From NCBI RefSeq assembly GCF_003945595.2, contig NW_024104998.1, positions 4,459,790 through 4,523,789 of the forward strand: a stretch of 64,000 nucleotides of DNA, read 5' to 3'. A program made the position numbers and the translations under genes. This DNA comes from Pipra filicauda. Lineage: Eukaryota > Chordata > Aves > Passeriformes > Pipridae. A model generated the notes under the pieces. That model made no database searches and was not told the origin of the DNA. It saw only the letters and a list, made by a program, of their open reading frames with translations. Numbering within the stretch: the first letter of the stretch is position 1; each line of letters starts with the position of its first letter. Positions 13,101-22,963 of this stretch are shown here, one piece after another.

Positions 13101-14962
13101 GCTATGGGCAGTTGAGGTCCGTGATTATTTAATGTAGGGATACCTACAAGTAAGTATTGACATAGTAATAGTTGATTGGGATGCCCTCATCCTTTCAGAA
13201 TGTGTGAACTCTGTCTTCTTGGCATGTTAACTTTGTTTCTCCCATGCCTTTGGTAACTTTGATAACTCAAATTATGTAAACTATGTTTTAAGTGCAGTTT
13301 TCAGTAACCATGAAAATAAATTTCATAAATAACAAATAACTTTGAGCATCTTCTCTAAATAGCATAGGGCTCTAGAAACAAAGTTCCACAAGAGCTTCAG
13401 TCTCATTGTCAAAAGAAAAATGTTAAAAAAATGAATTGCATCCAAAATATAAAAATATTTTGAGTACCTATAGCTTGGTGAAATCAGTGGTTCCCAGGAG
13501 CATAAAGGCGTTTGTAGATCCAGAGTTTAGGCATTTTTCAAAATATTAAGCTAAACAGAAAACACAGTTTTTAAAATTTGCCATGGAAGGTGAAGAGAGG
13601 GCTTTATGCAAAAACATAAACAAATCTATGAGCTAGGAGCACATGGGTCAAAACACTTGTTATGAATCACTGATGAAAAAACACCTTGCTGCTCCCAAAA
13701 AGGTGCAAGAATGCCAGCTTTCCTTTCTTTTTTTTTCCATTTTTTTTTCTTTTCTTTTTCTTTTTTCCTTTTTTCAAGGGTCTGCTGCAGATTCTGGGCT
13801 TCACAAAAGTGAAACCAGAAAGACGGGTTCGGTCTGTTACAAGGGAACTGCCCCAGTAAGCTGTGGAGTTTGGTCTTAGCATATTTAGGAGGCTGGAAGC
13901 AATATGACTGCCCTTACTGTTATTTATATTCTGGTATTTTGGGGGAACAGTATTTTGTGTACCTGCAAAACTGAAATTGAAATTTCCCATGATGCTGATT
14001 TACTTCGTTAAAGTCAAGGTTTTGGCCACCCACTTTGACCACCACCCACTTCAGTAGGAGTACAGTTAGGTCTTCTGTGGCTTGTATTACTTAAAGAAAA
14101 AAGCAGGTTAATGGGCGTTTGAGGTGAGCAGTGCCTGGCTGACCTCTGTCGGATCCTGCCCTGGAAAGGAATTAGGACATGAACCTGTCAGGAAAGGTTC
14201 AGCTACTCTTTTCTTATATTCACAGTGATATTCTACCATGACTCTGGGGTAGATCAGTGGAGTAGATCAGTACCCTTATTTCAAGCTTAAATCTATAAAG
14301 AAAACCAAAAGGAGATAATTTCCTATTTCTTTTAGAAATACAGAATATTGTATGCATTCTCTTCCTGAACTTGCATTTGAATCTCATGTAGAGAATATTA
14401 TGAATTCTCTTATTATATGCGTGCTGTATATGATCCAGTTACGGAGGAATTCATGTTGGGAAGGACAGACAGGGGTTCCCACTCCAAATTCCTAGTACCA
14501 GTAAGGTCAGCTATGGGATCAGATGAGGTTAGTCAGGCTTTGTCCAGCATTTTTGATGAAAACCTTCAGGGACGGAGATTGCACAAACCTAATGTTTGTA
14601 TATGTTAAAGGCAACTTTGACTTAGTAATGCCCAGCTTTACTAAATCTCAATAATTTGAGCCTATCCAAACTGTTCCTTTCCTTTCCAAGAAAAGTGTCA
14701 GTAGGACAACTAGCTAATATAAAAGACATTTTTTTTCTTAGACTGGATCTTATGAGTGAATTTCCCAGTGCCTCTTGAACTTCTGAGAAGTCAGGGGTTA
14801 TACTATTCTTCCATGCATAAGCAGGTCTGTAAAGGCAAATTTCTCTTCTCTTTTCAGACAAGGACTGCTGTCCAGGCTCTCATAAGAAAGCACCAAACAC
14901 TTCCAGGCAACATATGGAAGGCTTTACTGGAGCGATTTGATAAACGTCGTAAAAGCGATTAG
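3841..14962 (+). CDS. TMEM68-like acyltransferase, gene A (6 coding exons, 330 aa)
   Basis: Spliced CDS joins 3841-4168, 4490-4654, 7373-7566, 12391-12451, 12852-12991 and 14858-14962: 993 nt, 330 residues plus TAG. TMEM68 (DIESL) is an ER membrane glycerolipid acyltransferase that makes triacylglycerol independently of DGAT1 and DGAT2; that activity is inferred here. A hydrophobic stretch at about residues 38-75 gives one or two membrane segments. The acyltransferase block HGAIPVD lies at 130-136 (catalytic His130 and Asp136), VADHFVFRLPG at 155-165, PGGVREALFSD at 197-207 and YGGLPVKFRTYIG at 267-279. All splice sites are GT/AG and there is no internal stop. The start ATG is three bases into the exon, as in gene B (22636). 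The protein is about 58% identical to gene B, lowest in the membrane region. It looks functional but is the more divergent copy, with RTFKERRFF where B has RTLGGIKIF. The promoter is not visible. Confidence 0.9.
4490..4654 (+). CDS. Gene A coding exon 2
   Basis: 165 nt, acceptor ...caaacag, donor GTAAAA. It encodes Gly110 to the first base of Gly165, including GYELHGVENLPEGPG and the catalytic block HGAIPVD. Confidence 0.9.
7373..7566 (+). CDS. Gene A coding exon 3
   Basis: 194 nt, acceptor ...ttattgcag, donor GTGAGT. It encodes residues 165-229, including the PGGVREALFSD motif and GFAQVALDAKV. The downstream intron begins with a short (TTA)n tract. Confidence 0.9.
7567..12390 (+). other. 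Intron 3 of gene A (4.8 kb)
   Basis: AT-rich intron between a GTGAGT donor and a ...cccttag acceptor. Apart from the CR1 tail at 10914-10982 and small direct repeats (for example two copies of about 12 bp at 8182-8205 and two of about 18 bp at 10730-10768) I see no gene or RNA structure in it. Confidence 0.7.
10914..10982 (+). repeat. CR1 LINE 3' end fragment
   Basis: The run ggtttggactgcttgatctcc... followed by ...tactgtgattctgtgatt matches the conserved 3' tail of avian CR1 elements. It is about 70 bp, 5'-truncated, in the sense orientation within intron 3 of gene A. Confidence 0.75.
12391..12451 (+). CDS. Gene A coding exon 4
   Basis: 61-nt micro-exon, acceptor ...gatcccttag, donor GTAAGA. 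It encodes PIIPMYTQNVREGYRTFKER and the first base of the next codon, matching exon 4 of gene B in length and phase. Confidence 0.88.
12852..12991 (+). CDS. Gene A coding exon 5
   Basis: 140 nt, acceptor ...ctatttcag, donor GTAAGT. It encodes residues 250-296, including RLPFIPPYGGLPVKFRTY and the IGKPIPYDPN segment. The phase-1 join gives no stop. Confidence 0.9.
12992..14857 (+). other. Intron 5 of gene A (1.9 kb)
   Basis: GTAAGT donor and ...ctcttttcag acceptor. It contains a T-rich low-complexity tract at about 13725-13775 and nothing recognised as a gene. Open frames at 13643-13990 on both strands come from this tract. Confidence 0.65.
14858..14962 (+). CDS. Gene A terminal coding exon 6
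   Basis: 105 nt ending in TAG at 14960-14962. It encodes TRTAVQALIRKHQTLPGNIW and the basic C-terminus ERFDKRRKSD. The length matches the equivalent exon of gene B exactly. Confidence 0.9.
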   Translation, partial: TRTAVQALIRKHQTLPGNIWKALLERFDKRRKSD

Positions 14963-16690
14963 AATGCTTATGTTTATTTTGTTGTTTTTACAGCATACAG
15001 TAAAAAAAAATGTCCTACAGCACTGGTGACTAATAGTTGGTGTTCAACCAGTTTAATTTACAAGTTTCTACAGATTTGGCAGAAGAAAACAGTTAACCTC
15101 TCGAGAATATCCTGAACTCAGAAAGACTAAAGAAGATGACTTATGTCATCAGCTAAATTCCCCAAAAGGAAATCATGTAGCCAGGATTTTCCTGGTTCCT
15201 AAAACAAGTACATACTTACTCGGAGAGCCTTAGCAGTTTTGTCTAGATCTGTGGTTTTGTGTTTTGAGCAGATCACAGTCCAGTCTCAGAGAAGAACCTC
15301 AGAGTCAGTGTTGTCCCACCAGAGACCACTCCACAGTGGGCACCTTCCCTGTTGGACCCCATGCAAGACAGCATCAGAAGAGAAACTGTCTCACTTTAGC
15401 TGATGATCTGCTGCTTAGGCATTTTTCTAGAGACTACACAAAGAGACATAATCCCATTAGAACAGATAATAGACTCCTACAAACACATCAGAATAGTGAT
15501 TCGCACCCTGGAAAGCAGGACTGCTACATCCAAGACTTTGCCCCCACAAAAGAAAGGTCTCTTTAAGAGAGGAAAAAAAAAGCTTTAGTTCAGTGTAGTG
15601 CTATGCAAGTACATGCAGAAAGTAGTTTCAAGTTTGATCTGGTACATGCATGCACTATTGCACAATACCATAGTTGTTTAGTGGATGAGGCTGCCCCCAG
15701 TCTGAAAATCCCTGGATGTAGCGAGTGCAGTATGGATGTGCTGTATTTTTCTCCCGGTGAACAGGGAATAGACTGTAGGGGTAGCTTACTTAGGCAATGC
15801 AGCCCTGAGGCTTATCATCGCTGGTGGTTTGCCTAAAAATGCAGTACTGCAACACTGCTGTTTCCATACGGATTTAACTGAAATATCTGTTTGGAAAGGT
15901 AGACGTAGGCAGTGTTGTCATCCTAATGCAATTTGTGGAAAACTGAAACTTGCTACAAAGCAGAATGTGTTTTTACAGGCTGTGGGATGTTGTTACTGGT
16001 GGGAGTGGGAGAACTTTGTGTAATCTATCCAATATGCCATTAAATGCAATCACGTCTGTTAACTTCAAACACCAAGAGAGGTAATTTTTGTGCCTCATTT
16101 TTCATTCTTGTGCTTTTAATACCTACATAATCTTTCCCCTCAACATCCTAAAAAGTTACATAGTATCTAAGGAACTGTATACACCATTTGCCCATTTTTC
16201 ACTAGAAAACTAAATCTACTCTTTGGATTAGAATAAATTCTTCCCATGCTGCTTCTCCACAAATATTTTTTGCACATCTGGAGAAGGGAGCAGGATAGAC
16301 AGGTGAGTTATTTCCCTGGAGCAAAAAGACAAGAATCCTGTCCTGAAAAAAATCTCAAATCTCTCCTAAGGTGTAGGTATTTTTATTTGAACACCTTAAC
16401 TATAATTGCTGTATACAGGCAGAAGGATTTTTCTCCCAGCAGAGACTCGACATGCACAGGAAATGATAAACTGAAGCAAACCAAGATGCAGACTGATACA
16501 CCTGGACAGGAACAGGAATTCAAACCATGAAGTTGTATTACACAACTAATTTCTGTTAGTTGTCTTCTGTCACAGTTGTCTGAAGGGTATTTTCTGGGAT
16601 CTCAATACGATAGACAAAGTTATTATTGAGAAAGAGGAGTGATGTATATGTGATTTTTCTAATAAAAAATTTTAATCAATTTTTTCCAGA
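14963..16690 (+). other. Probable 3' UTR of gene A
   Basis: AT-rich sequence after the stop codon, without recognised repeats. Candidate poly(A) signals AATAAA lie at 16232-16237 and 16661-16666; I cannot tell which is used. No open frame here has family support. The 3' end is therefore inferred, and the UTR could be as short as about 1.3 kb. Confidence 0.4.
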
Positions 16691-17110
16691 AACACTGTAA
16701 TACTGCTCTAATAATAAGCAGCTACTATACTATTTTAGTGGATCCCTCTAAATTTTTACTATTTTTAGCACAACATTATAGAAATTAGAACTAGAAACTG
16801 ATATTATAGAAACTAGGGCTTGCCATACAAATAGAATTGTAATTGCAAATCAAACCACTCCCCTGCTACCCTTATTTTTAGCCTCTCCATCAAACAACAA
16901 AAAAGAAATTAAAAACAGCAAATGCAAATGACCTGTGCCTGCCTCAAAATGAAATTAACATTTACGACTCTTTTTGGGTATAGTTTGCCCAGTGAACAAT
17001 GCAGGGAAATCCTGTTTTCATAACTTTTTGCATATAAGGTCTATCCAGCTCAAACTACATGCTTTTCCATTGAGGAAAAATATCCTACTGGTAACACTGG
17101 AAAAATAATA

Positions 17111-17269
17111 AGATCATAGAATCATAGACTATCCTGAGTTGGAAGTGAACCACAGGCATCATCAAACCCCAACTCCTGGCCCTGCATGACAGCCCCAGGA
17201 GTCAGACCATGTGCCTGAGAGTGTTGTCCAAACACTTCTTGAACTCTGGCAGGCTTGGTGCTGTGACCA
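17111..17269 (-). repeat. CR1 LINE 3' fragment, minus orientation
   Basis: It begins with agatcatagaatcatagac and the ...ctgagttggaag... run, the reverse complement of the CR1 3' tail. The internal text (ccaggagtcagaccatgtgcc) matches the CR1 subfamily also seen in + orientation at 46335-46698. Confidence 0.75.
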
Positions 17270-17917
17270 ATTAATTGAGTGACAGTGCAAACAGACTTAT
17301 ACAAATGCACAGCTGAGCAGCCGCAGACGTTGAACAGGCAGATGATGTGAATGTAGAAGACAGCCAGTCGGAAAAGAACGGGAAGCACAGATCTGAAAGA
17401 GCTCACAACCAGTTCTGGCCAGTTCACCTCTGCTAAAGTTGAGGAAGCAGCCATGGTGGAGTTACATGTCGTCCCAGAAGGTAGGGAAGCTACATCAACC
17501 TCTGTGTTTGGAGCTGCACCTGGCGCCACTGGAACACTGCTTATTTCTTTGACTGATTTTTAGTTTTTCTTTATATATAAATCCAGGGATCACATCCAAG
17601 TCTGCTGGCCAGTCAGGAATACCTTAACAGCTCCGTGAATGCCACGTTCGAAGTGCAAGCTGTCCAGAACGCCGACTGCCTGCAGTGGGAAGGAGTGGGT
17701 AGTCCTCCAGCGGTGGGTATGAGTGGGTACTCCTGCAGCAGTGGTACCAGGTACGGCTGCTGTTGCTGCTGCTCTGGCAACACCGGTGGGGCTGGAGAAG
17801 CGGGCTTACACTCACCCCAGGCTGGCAGGTACTGGGAAGGGGTGGCTGGGAAGTGAGTGGTGCTGAAGGCAGCATGGTGAACGGGTGGGACCCAGTATTT
17901 TCCAGCGAGCACCACAG
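17270..17917. other. Between the two CR1 copies, no gene recognised
   Basis: Moderately GC-rich spacer between genes A and B. Overlapping open frames exist on both strands (for example 17613-17915 minus and 17763-18185 plus) but none resembles a known family and none has splice context. A short (CTG)n-like run lies near 17757-17773. Confidence 0.5.
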
Positions 17918-18258
17918 CCGAGCGGCTGAGGGAGCTGGGGTTGTTCAGCCTGGAGGAGTCTCAGGGCGGACCTTATGGCTCTACAGCTGCCTGAAAGGAG
18001 GTTGTAGCCGTGTAGGGGTCGGTCTCTTCTACCAGACAACCAGTGACAGGACGAGAGGACATAGTCATAAATGTGCCAGGAGATTACACATTGGAATGTG
18101 CTGTCCGGGGAGGTGGTGGAGTCACCATCCCTGGAGCTGTTTAAGGAAGGGCTGGACGTGGCACTTAGTGCCATGTTCTAGTTGACACGGTGGTGTTCAG
18201 TCGTGGGTTGACCTCGAAGATCTCGGAGTTGTTTTCCCGCCTAATGGATTCTGAGATC
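17918..18258 (+). repeat. CR1 LINE 3' fragment abutting the gene B CpG island
   Basis: The run agcggctgagggagctgggg at about 17920 and the following ggttgttcagcctggagg are the conserved CR1 3' region. The copy continues through ggtggtggagtcaccatcc to a tail at about 18240-18258. An internal segment is missing between about 18080 and 18095. The repeat runs directly into the CpG-rich promoter of gene B, in the same orientation as the gene. Confidence 0.85.
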
Positions 18259-18381
18259 CCGGGATCCCGGGCGCCCCGCCCATGCCGCCCGCTCCGCCAG
18301 AGGGCGCCTCCCGCCCCGCCCGCTCGCGGAGAGCGCGCGCCCCCTGGCGGCGCCCGCGCCGCTTCCGCCGCGGCGGAAGCG

Positions 18382-18632
18382 TCGGGCGGTGCGCGCGGGA
18401 CGCGGGTCCGGGCGGGTCCCGCGCCCCCGGCGGCGCGGAGTTCCCCGCTGCCCACGCTGCCCCCGCGCCCCCGCTCGCTGGGCGCCCTCCCGCCCTCGCC
18501 CCGCCGCCGGAGCCGCCCCGGTCCCGCCGCCCCGCGGGCACCCGGCCCCCGCGGGGGCGGCGGGCGGAGAAGTAAAACCGGGCTCCGGCAGGGACGCGGG
18601 GCCGGAGCCGGAGCCGCCTCCGCCAGGGGAAG
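18382..18632 (+). other. Untranslated first exon of gene B (5' limit uncertain)
   Basis: A GGGGAAG|GTGAGC donor sits at 18632/18633 at the downstream side of the CpG island, on the same strand as gene B. Gene B coding exon 1 begins three bases after an acceptor at 22631-22632, so an upstream non-coding exon is required and this is the natural candidate, giving a 4.0-kb intron. The transcription start is a guess within the island. Confidence 0.55.
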
Positions 18633-18670
18633 GTGAGCGGGTGCTGCCGGGCGCGATGCGGGGGCCCAGC

Positions 18671-18696
18671 CCGGCTCGGCTCGGCTCGGCTCGGGC
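18671..18696 (+). repeat. (GGCTC)n short tandem repeat
   Basis: About five copies of a GGCTC-type pentamer, just inside intron 1 of gene B within the CpG island. It may vary in copy number. Confidence 0.7.
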
Positions 18697-19011
18697 CTGG
18701 CCCCGCCGCCACCCCGCGGGTGTCTCCCGGAGGTCTTGGTCACCCCCAGGCTCAGGGCCTGGCTTTGATTCCCGTCGGGACGGGGGCTGCGGGAGCGGGG
18801 CGGCCGCGGGCGCTGCGCGGGGGCAGCCGGGCCGGGATCGCGTCCTTCGTGCCAGGAAAGGGGACTCGAGTCCCCCCACACGCCTGCAGAACCAACGTAG
18901 TCCCGCCGGCTCAGGAGCCAGGCCAGTTCTTGTGCCAAAACAAGGGCTAAACCACGCTGACTTCTAGGATCTCTCCAGTCGCAGGTGCCATTACCAGGAT
19001 TATCAGGGTCT

Positions 19012-19110
19012 TCTTTTTTTTTTTTTTTTTTTTTTTTTGGTTGTTTTTTGTTTGTTTGTTTGTTGGGTTGGTTTGTTTGGGGTTTTTTGTGTATGTTTGT
19101 GGTGGCATTG
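19012..19110. repeat. Poly-T / TTTG low-complexity tract
   Basis: A run of more than 20 T residues followed by TTTG and GGTTTG repeats. It could be the reverse-oriented tail of a retroposed element, but no element body is recognised next to it. Confidence 0.75.
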
Positions 19111-20079
19111 CTGATTCTGGTGGCAATGCTCTCCGGAGCCGTGTATTTCTGTCGGCAGAGGCACGTCGTAGCTCCTGCTTTGCAGTGCCTTTCTTGTTTG
19201 GAGATACTGGAATGTCCTCCAGAGGCTTCCCTTAGACGTTTCGTGTACATGCTGGAATCGTGCTGTGCTCGGTTTACAGCAGTGTGCGTTGCTGTCCGTA
19301 ATTGCTCCTTCTAGCGTGATCAGTAGGGTCTCAGTTAACCGGGATGTGCGGACTGCAGCTGAAGACCACTGTTGTAGTTTAGTTAAGGACTTTTCTGGGT
19401 TATTTGCCAGAAGTCAGTGGAAGGAATTGTTGTGTGTTAGCCTTGTTTCCACTTCACTATCAGCGTAAAGCCTTAAGAGTAAGCGTAAGTCAGTGTGTAC
19501 TGTCATTAGTCAAATGAGAGACTGCATCCTTTTGAATGAGTAGAAATGTGTGAAGCTGCTGTATTAGGAAGTTAGAACTTTTAATATGTAGTTTGAACTG
19601 CACAACAGCAAGTGTGTCAGTGCTGTCAGTTAAAATATGAATGTGCTCATATTACAGGGAGATTCTGCCTGTAGCTTGGCTAAAGGTGGGACTTAGTAGT
19701 ACTACACTTAGTTATACTGAACCCCGTTGTAGTTTTTAGTTTTAGTTTTAGTTTTTAGATTTTGATGGCAGATGTCAGAGAACCTCTGACAGGGAAGGCA
19801 GGGTGGTCTCTGGTTGGATGAGGTCCTTATCAGAGTGACATTGCTGGTGTGTCTAGAAGGCAGTGTGCTTTATCTTGTAGTTTTAACTGCTCTGTGCAGT
19901 CATAGGGCAGGTAGCTGTACAGTTGGAACAGACCAACGTGTTGTTACCAGTTAGTAGCATATAAGAACCATGTTGAACCTTTGTTCAGTGTGGAGCTCCT
20001 GTGCTTTTTTTGGTCATGATCTGCCTTCCCTTCTTCATTGCCATTGCAGCCACATTGCAAGGACCTTACTCCTGCTCTT

Positions 20080-20375
20080 AAGGAGTGGTTGTAGAGAGGG
20101 GGAAGTAGAATCTTTGCAGCAAAGGGACAGGAGGCAACAGGCACAGAGTGTAGTAAGGGAAATTCTAACTAGAATAAAGAGAAACATTTTCACCATGAAG
20201 GTATTCAAGCACTGGATTAGGGGCCCAGCTTCCAAAGAAGCTGTGGAATCTCTATCCATGGAGATAATACAAACTGGACTGGATATGGCACTGAGCAACA
20301 TAATCAAACTCCTTAGAAGAGATTGGACAAGTGCTGTTCAATGAGCCTTTCCAGTGTGAATTATTCTATGATTCC
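20080..20375 (+). repeat. CR1 LINE 3' fragment (diverged)
   Basis: Segments such as aggagtggttgtagagagg, gaagctgtggaatctctatcc and ttattctatgattccc match the order of the CR1 3' region, with many substitutions. It is in sense orientation in intron 1 of gene B. Confidence 0.7.
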
Positions 20376-22495
20376 CTTTAAGATGAGTAAACAACACTGT
20401 TCAGAGTAGAGCTGACTGTCCCTAAGAGAAGGCAGTACTTTAGATCTTGCCTCTGGCTGGTAGCACACAAGATGTCAGATTTTAATTTCTGTTCCAGGTT
20501 AGCACATAAATATGCAAGTAAACTTTTAAAACTGTGATGATTGCATTTGAGGTATTACATGGAATAGGCAAGAGGACACGTAATATTTTTGCAAGCCTGA
20601 CATGTGTAGACAGGACTTTAAATTTACTTGATGGGGATTTTGGGTTTGGAGAAAGCCGTAAACAACTAAAAATATGACCAGTAGGAGAGTACAGTTTAAG
20701 TAATCTTTTAAGCTACATAATCACCTCTCAGTTTTGAAAAAATGTTTCTGTGCCATAACCCATGCTCCATATTGTTCTCTAGGTGGTAGGCGGAGCCACT
20801 GTAGAAGTCCAGGCATAACAATCTGATAAATATTGTGGTGTTGAATGCTACTCCTAAATCCTACTTGGTCTCACAAGTTGTGTTTCTTATACTTGCTGTG
20901 GGTGTTTGCTGCCTGACAGGTTCTGGAGTTCAGCTCTGGCAACAGGAATGAGAAGGAGCTTTCTCTTGCTCTCCCACATGCTCACTCTCTCCCTTCCTTT
21001 CCCGCTAATGCACACCCCCAAACACAAGTGCATGAAATCTGTGAAGTGCATGTCACTAATGCTATGTGCTTATACACTGCTGAAGATAAATCAGCTGCTG
21101 GTCACATTGTCATGCTGAGTAGCAAAGAACATGATGAGGAGCAAAATATTATAAGCCTGAATTAGTGGAACAGGCATGGATCGCTGAAGCAAAATCCTTG
21201 TAATGAGATCACCTTTCTTCTCATTAATAGGAGTTATCTTGAGCAATGTGGGTGGAGGCCGATTTCAAATCCAAAGGAAAAGGTACATCCTTGGTCTGTG
21301 AGAGAGTGAGGGAAAACTGAGATGGGGAAATAAGTGAGATGAGTTCTGGTATAGTCCGTGTTTCAATGTCTCGTAGCAAATGTCGAGTAAAACTGATCTG
21401 CTTCATAACTTTTGTTGTCATTGGGGTTCTGATAGTATTAACAAACTTTCTGAATTTCAGTCATTTGTTGCATGCAAAAACAGAGCGAGAGTAAAGGCAT
21501 GATTGACATATGTCAGTCTAATATCAGAGCTCTGCAGTCATACATGTTGTAAGTCACATTCTAATAAAAAACCAAACCACAACAACCTTGAGCTTAGATT
21601 CTTTCAGAAATATTGTTCTTAATGTGTTTCTCCCTACAATCCTGTGTTATAGTTGCAACGTGTTTTTCTTCTTGAAAAACTTCTACTAGTCCTGACTAGC
21701 AGAATGTCAAGTCTTATCCTAGTCTAGAATAAAGTGGTGGTTAACTTTTGTTTCTCAAGATATTAAGCACTGTAGCTAAAATAGCCAAGCATTCAGGTTG
21801 TCTTGTATTTGTAAGGTGAAATGAATAGCAATTTTCCCCCTAAATCATACAAAGCTAAGAAAAGTCTTTCTCCAGAGTTATAGAAAGCCTGAAATACCAA
21901 CCCAGAGAGGTCTAGTCCAGGAACTTCTTAGGAACTGGCACTGGAGAAGAGAAATTCTTATACATAGAGTAAAGCCAGAGCAGTTAAATCTTTTAGAGGA
22001 CTTTTTTTTCCCCCCATGTCTTTCCTGCTGCCTCTCTGTTGTGCTCTGGGTCTTCCAGATACAGTTAAAAGTCTCTCCAAGCCTGAGAGTTTCTTATTTG
22101 AGACCATCTTCTTACTAAGTCATCGTATGGTTGTGGAAGTGTTCACTGGGGTTTCTTTTTTACAGCACTGGATTTGAGATTGTTCTGTTTCTTGTTGTAG
22201 TTAATGCTTGGGAGAAGGTTTCGTTTTACTATAACAATAAATTAGACTAATCAATACAGCTTTCTGAAAATCGAAAATACAGTATTAATTGGTGTTGGTA
22301 ACAATATAAATGTTCTGAATCTGTGTAAGTTGAACAGTTTTCAATGAGATAAAATCTTAGCCTGAGATTAAGCTGTTGCACTGTCTTTCTAAATTAGAAT
22401 TGTCAACATTTCAAGTACACAAAAGAAAAGGACTATAAAGTTCAAGTATATGTTTCTAGTAGGTGCTGCTGGGGTGTGGGGGGTAAGTGGTATGT

Positions 22496-22566
22496 GAATA
22501 AAATGCATATATGCATATATGAAATACATATATAAATAAATATGAAATACATATATAAATAAATAA
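22496..22566. repeat. AT-rich short tandem repeat
   Basis: Repeated atgcatat units followed by two copies of a ~23-bp unit (atgaaatacatatataaata...). It lies just upstream of the T-rich tract preceding the first coding exon of gene B. Confidence 0.8.
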
Positions 22567-22632
22567 AGACAGGTCTATCTTTTTAGAAGATTTATTCATC
22601 TACTTTTTTTTTTTTTTTTTAAACTTGAACAG

Positions 22633-22963
22633 GAAATGACAGGTGGAAATGAATCCTGTATTGCAGGACCGATACCTATGTCCTACTTAACTTGCCTGAC
22701 TTACATTCTGCAAGAATGGACTGGCGTGGAGCATATTGGAGATTATCTGAGTTATGCATTCTACCTTGTATGGGTGCTTTTTCCACTTGCAGTAGTTTTT
22801 ATACTTCCAGGAGTTATTGTTGCCCTCTTCTACATTTCCATTCTCCTTCTTCATATTTATAAAAGGAAGAATGAAATAAAGGAAGCTTATTCTCATGATG
22901 TTTGGATTGGTGGAAAAGAAATGTTGGCTACCCTATGGGACGGACACGGAAGAATATGGCATG
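22633..22963 (+). CDS. TMEM68: Gene B coding exon 1 (CDS from 22636)
   Basis: A long T tract and acceptor ...ttgaacag precede GAA ATG ACA; the donor is GTAAGC. The position of the ATG, three bases into the exon, is the same as in gene A, which supports both starts. Confidence 0.9.

Larger units (their letters stand above)
18250..18900 (+). promoter_or_regulatory. CpG island, promoter of gene B
   Basis: About 650 bp of very GC-rich, CpG-dense sequence in an otherwise AT-rich window. It has many GGGCGG/CCGCCC Sp1-type boxes and no TATA box, as expected for a housekeeping promoter. A 22-bp perfect palindrome at 18360-18381 holds two divergent ETS-type cores (TTCC and GGAA). A consensus donor at 18633 places the first exon inside the island. 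Long minus- and plus-strand open frames across 18165-19250 are products of the low stop-codon frequency in GC-rich DNA. Activity in the opposite direction is possible but not shown. Confidence 0.8.
18633..22632 (+). other. Intron 1 of gene B (4.0 kb)
   Basis: It runs from the CpG-island donor to the acceptor before coding exon 1. It includes the rest of the island, a poly-T and GT-rich low-complexity tract at 19012-19110, a CR1 fragment at 20080-20375 and an AT-rich minisatellite near 22500-22566. No coding exon is seen. Confidence 0.55.

Noticed and set aside
18165..19250. A 361-codon minus-strand open frame, and several 100-210-codon frames on both strands across the same region.
   Set aside because: They lie over the CpG island, where stop codons are rare; composition is Pro/Arg/Ala/Gly-rich in every frame, and the frame runs through a CR1 tail and a poly-T tract (Lys run). 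No domain is recognisable.
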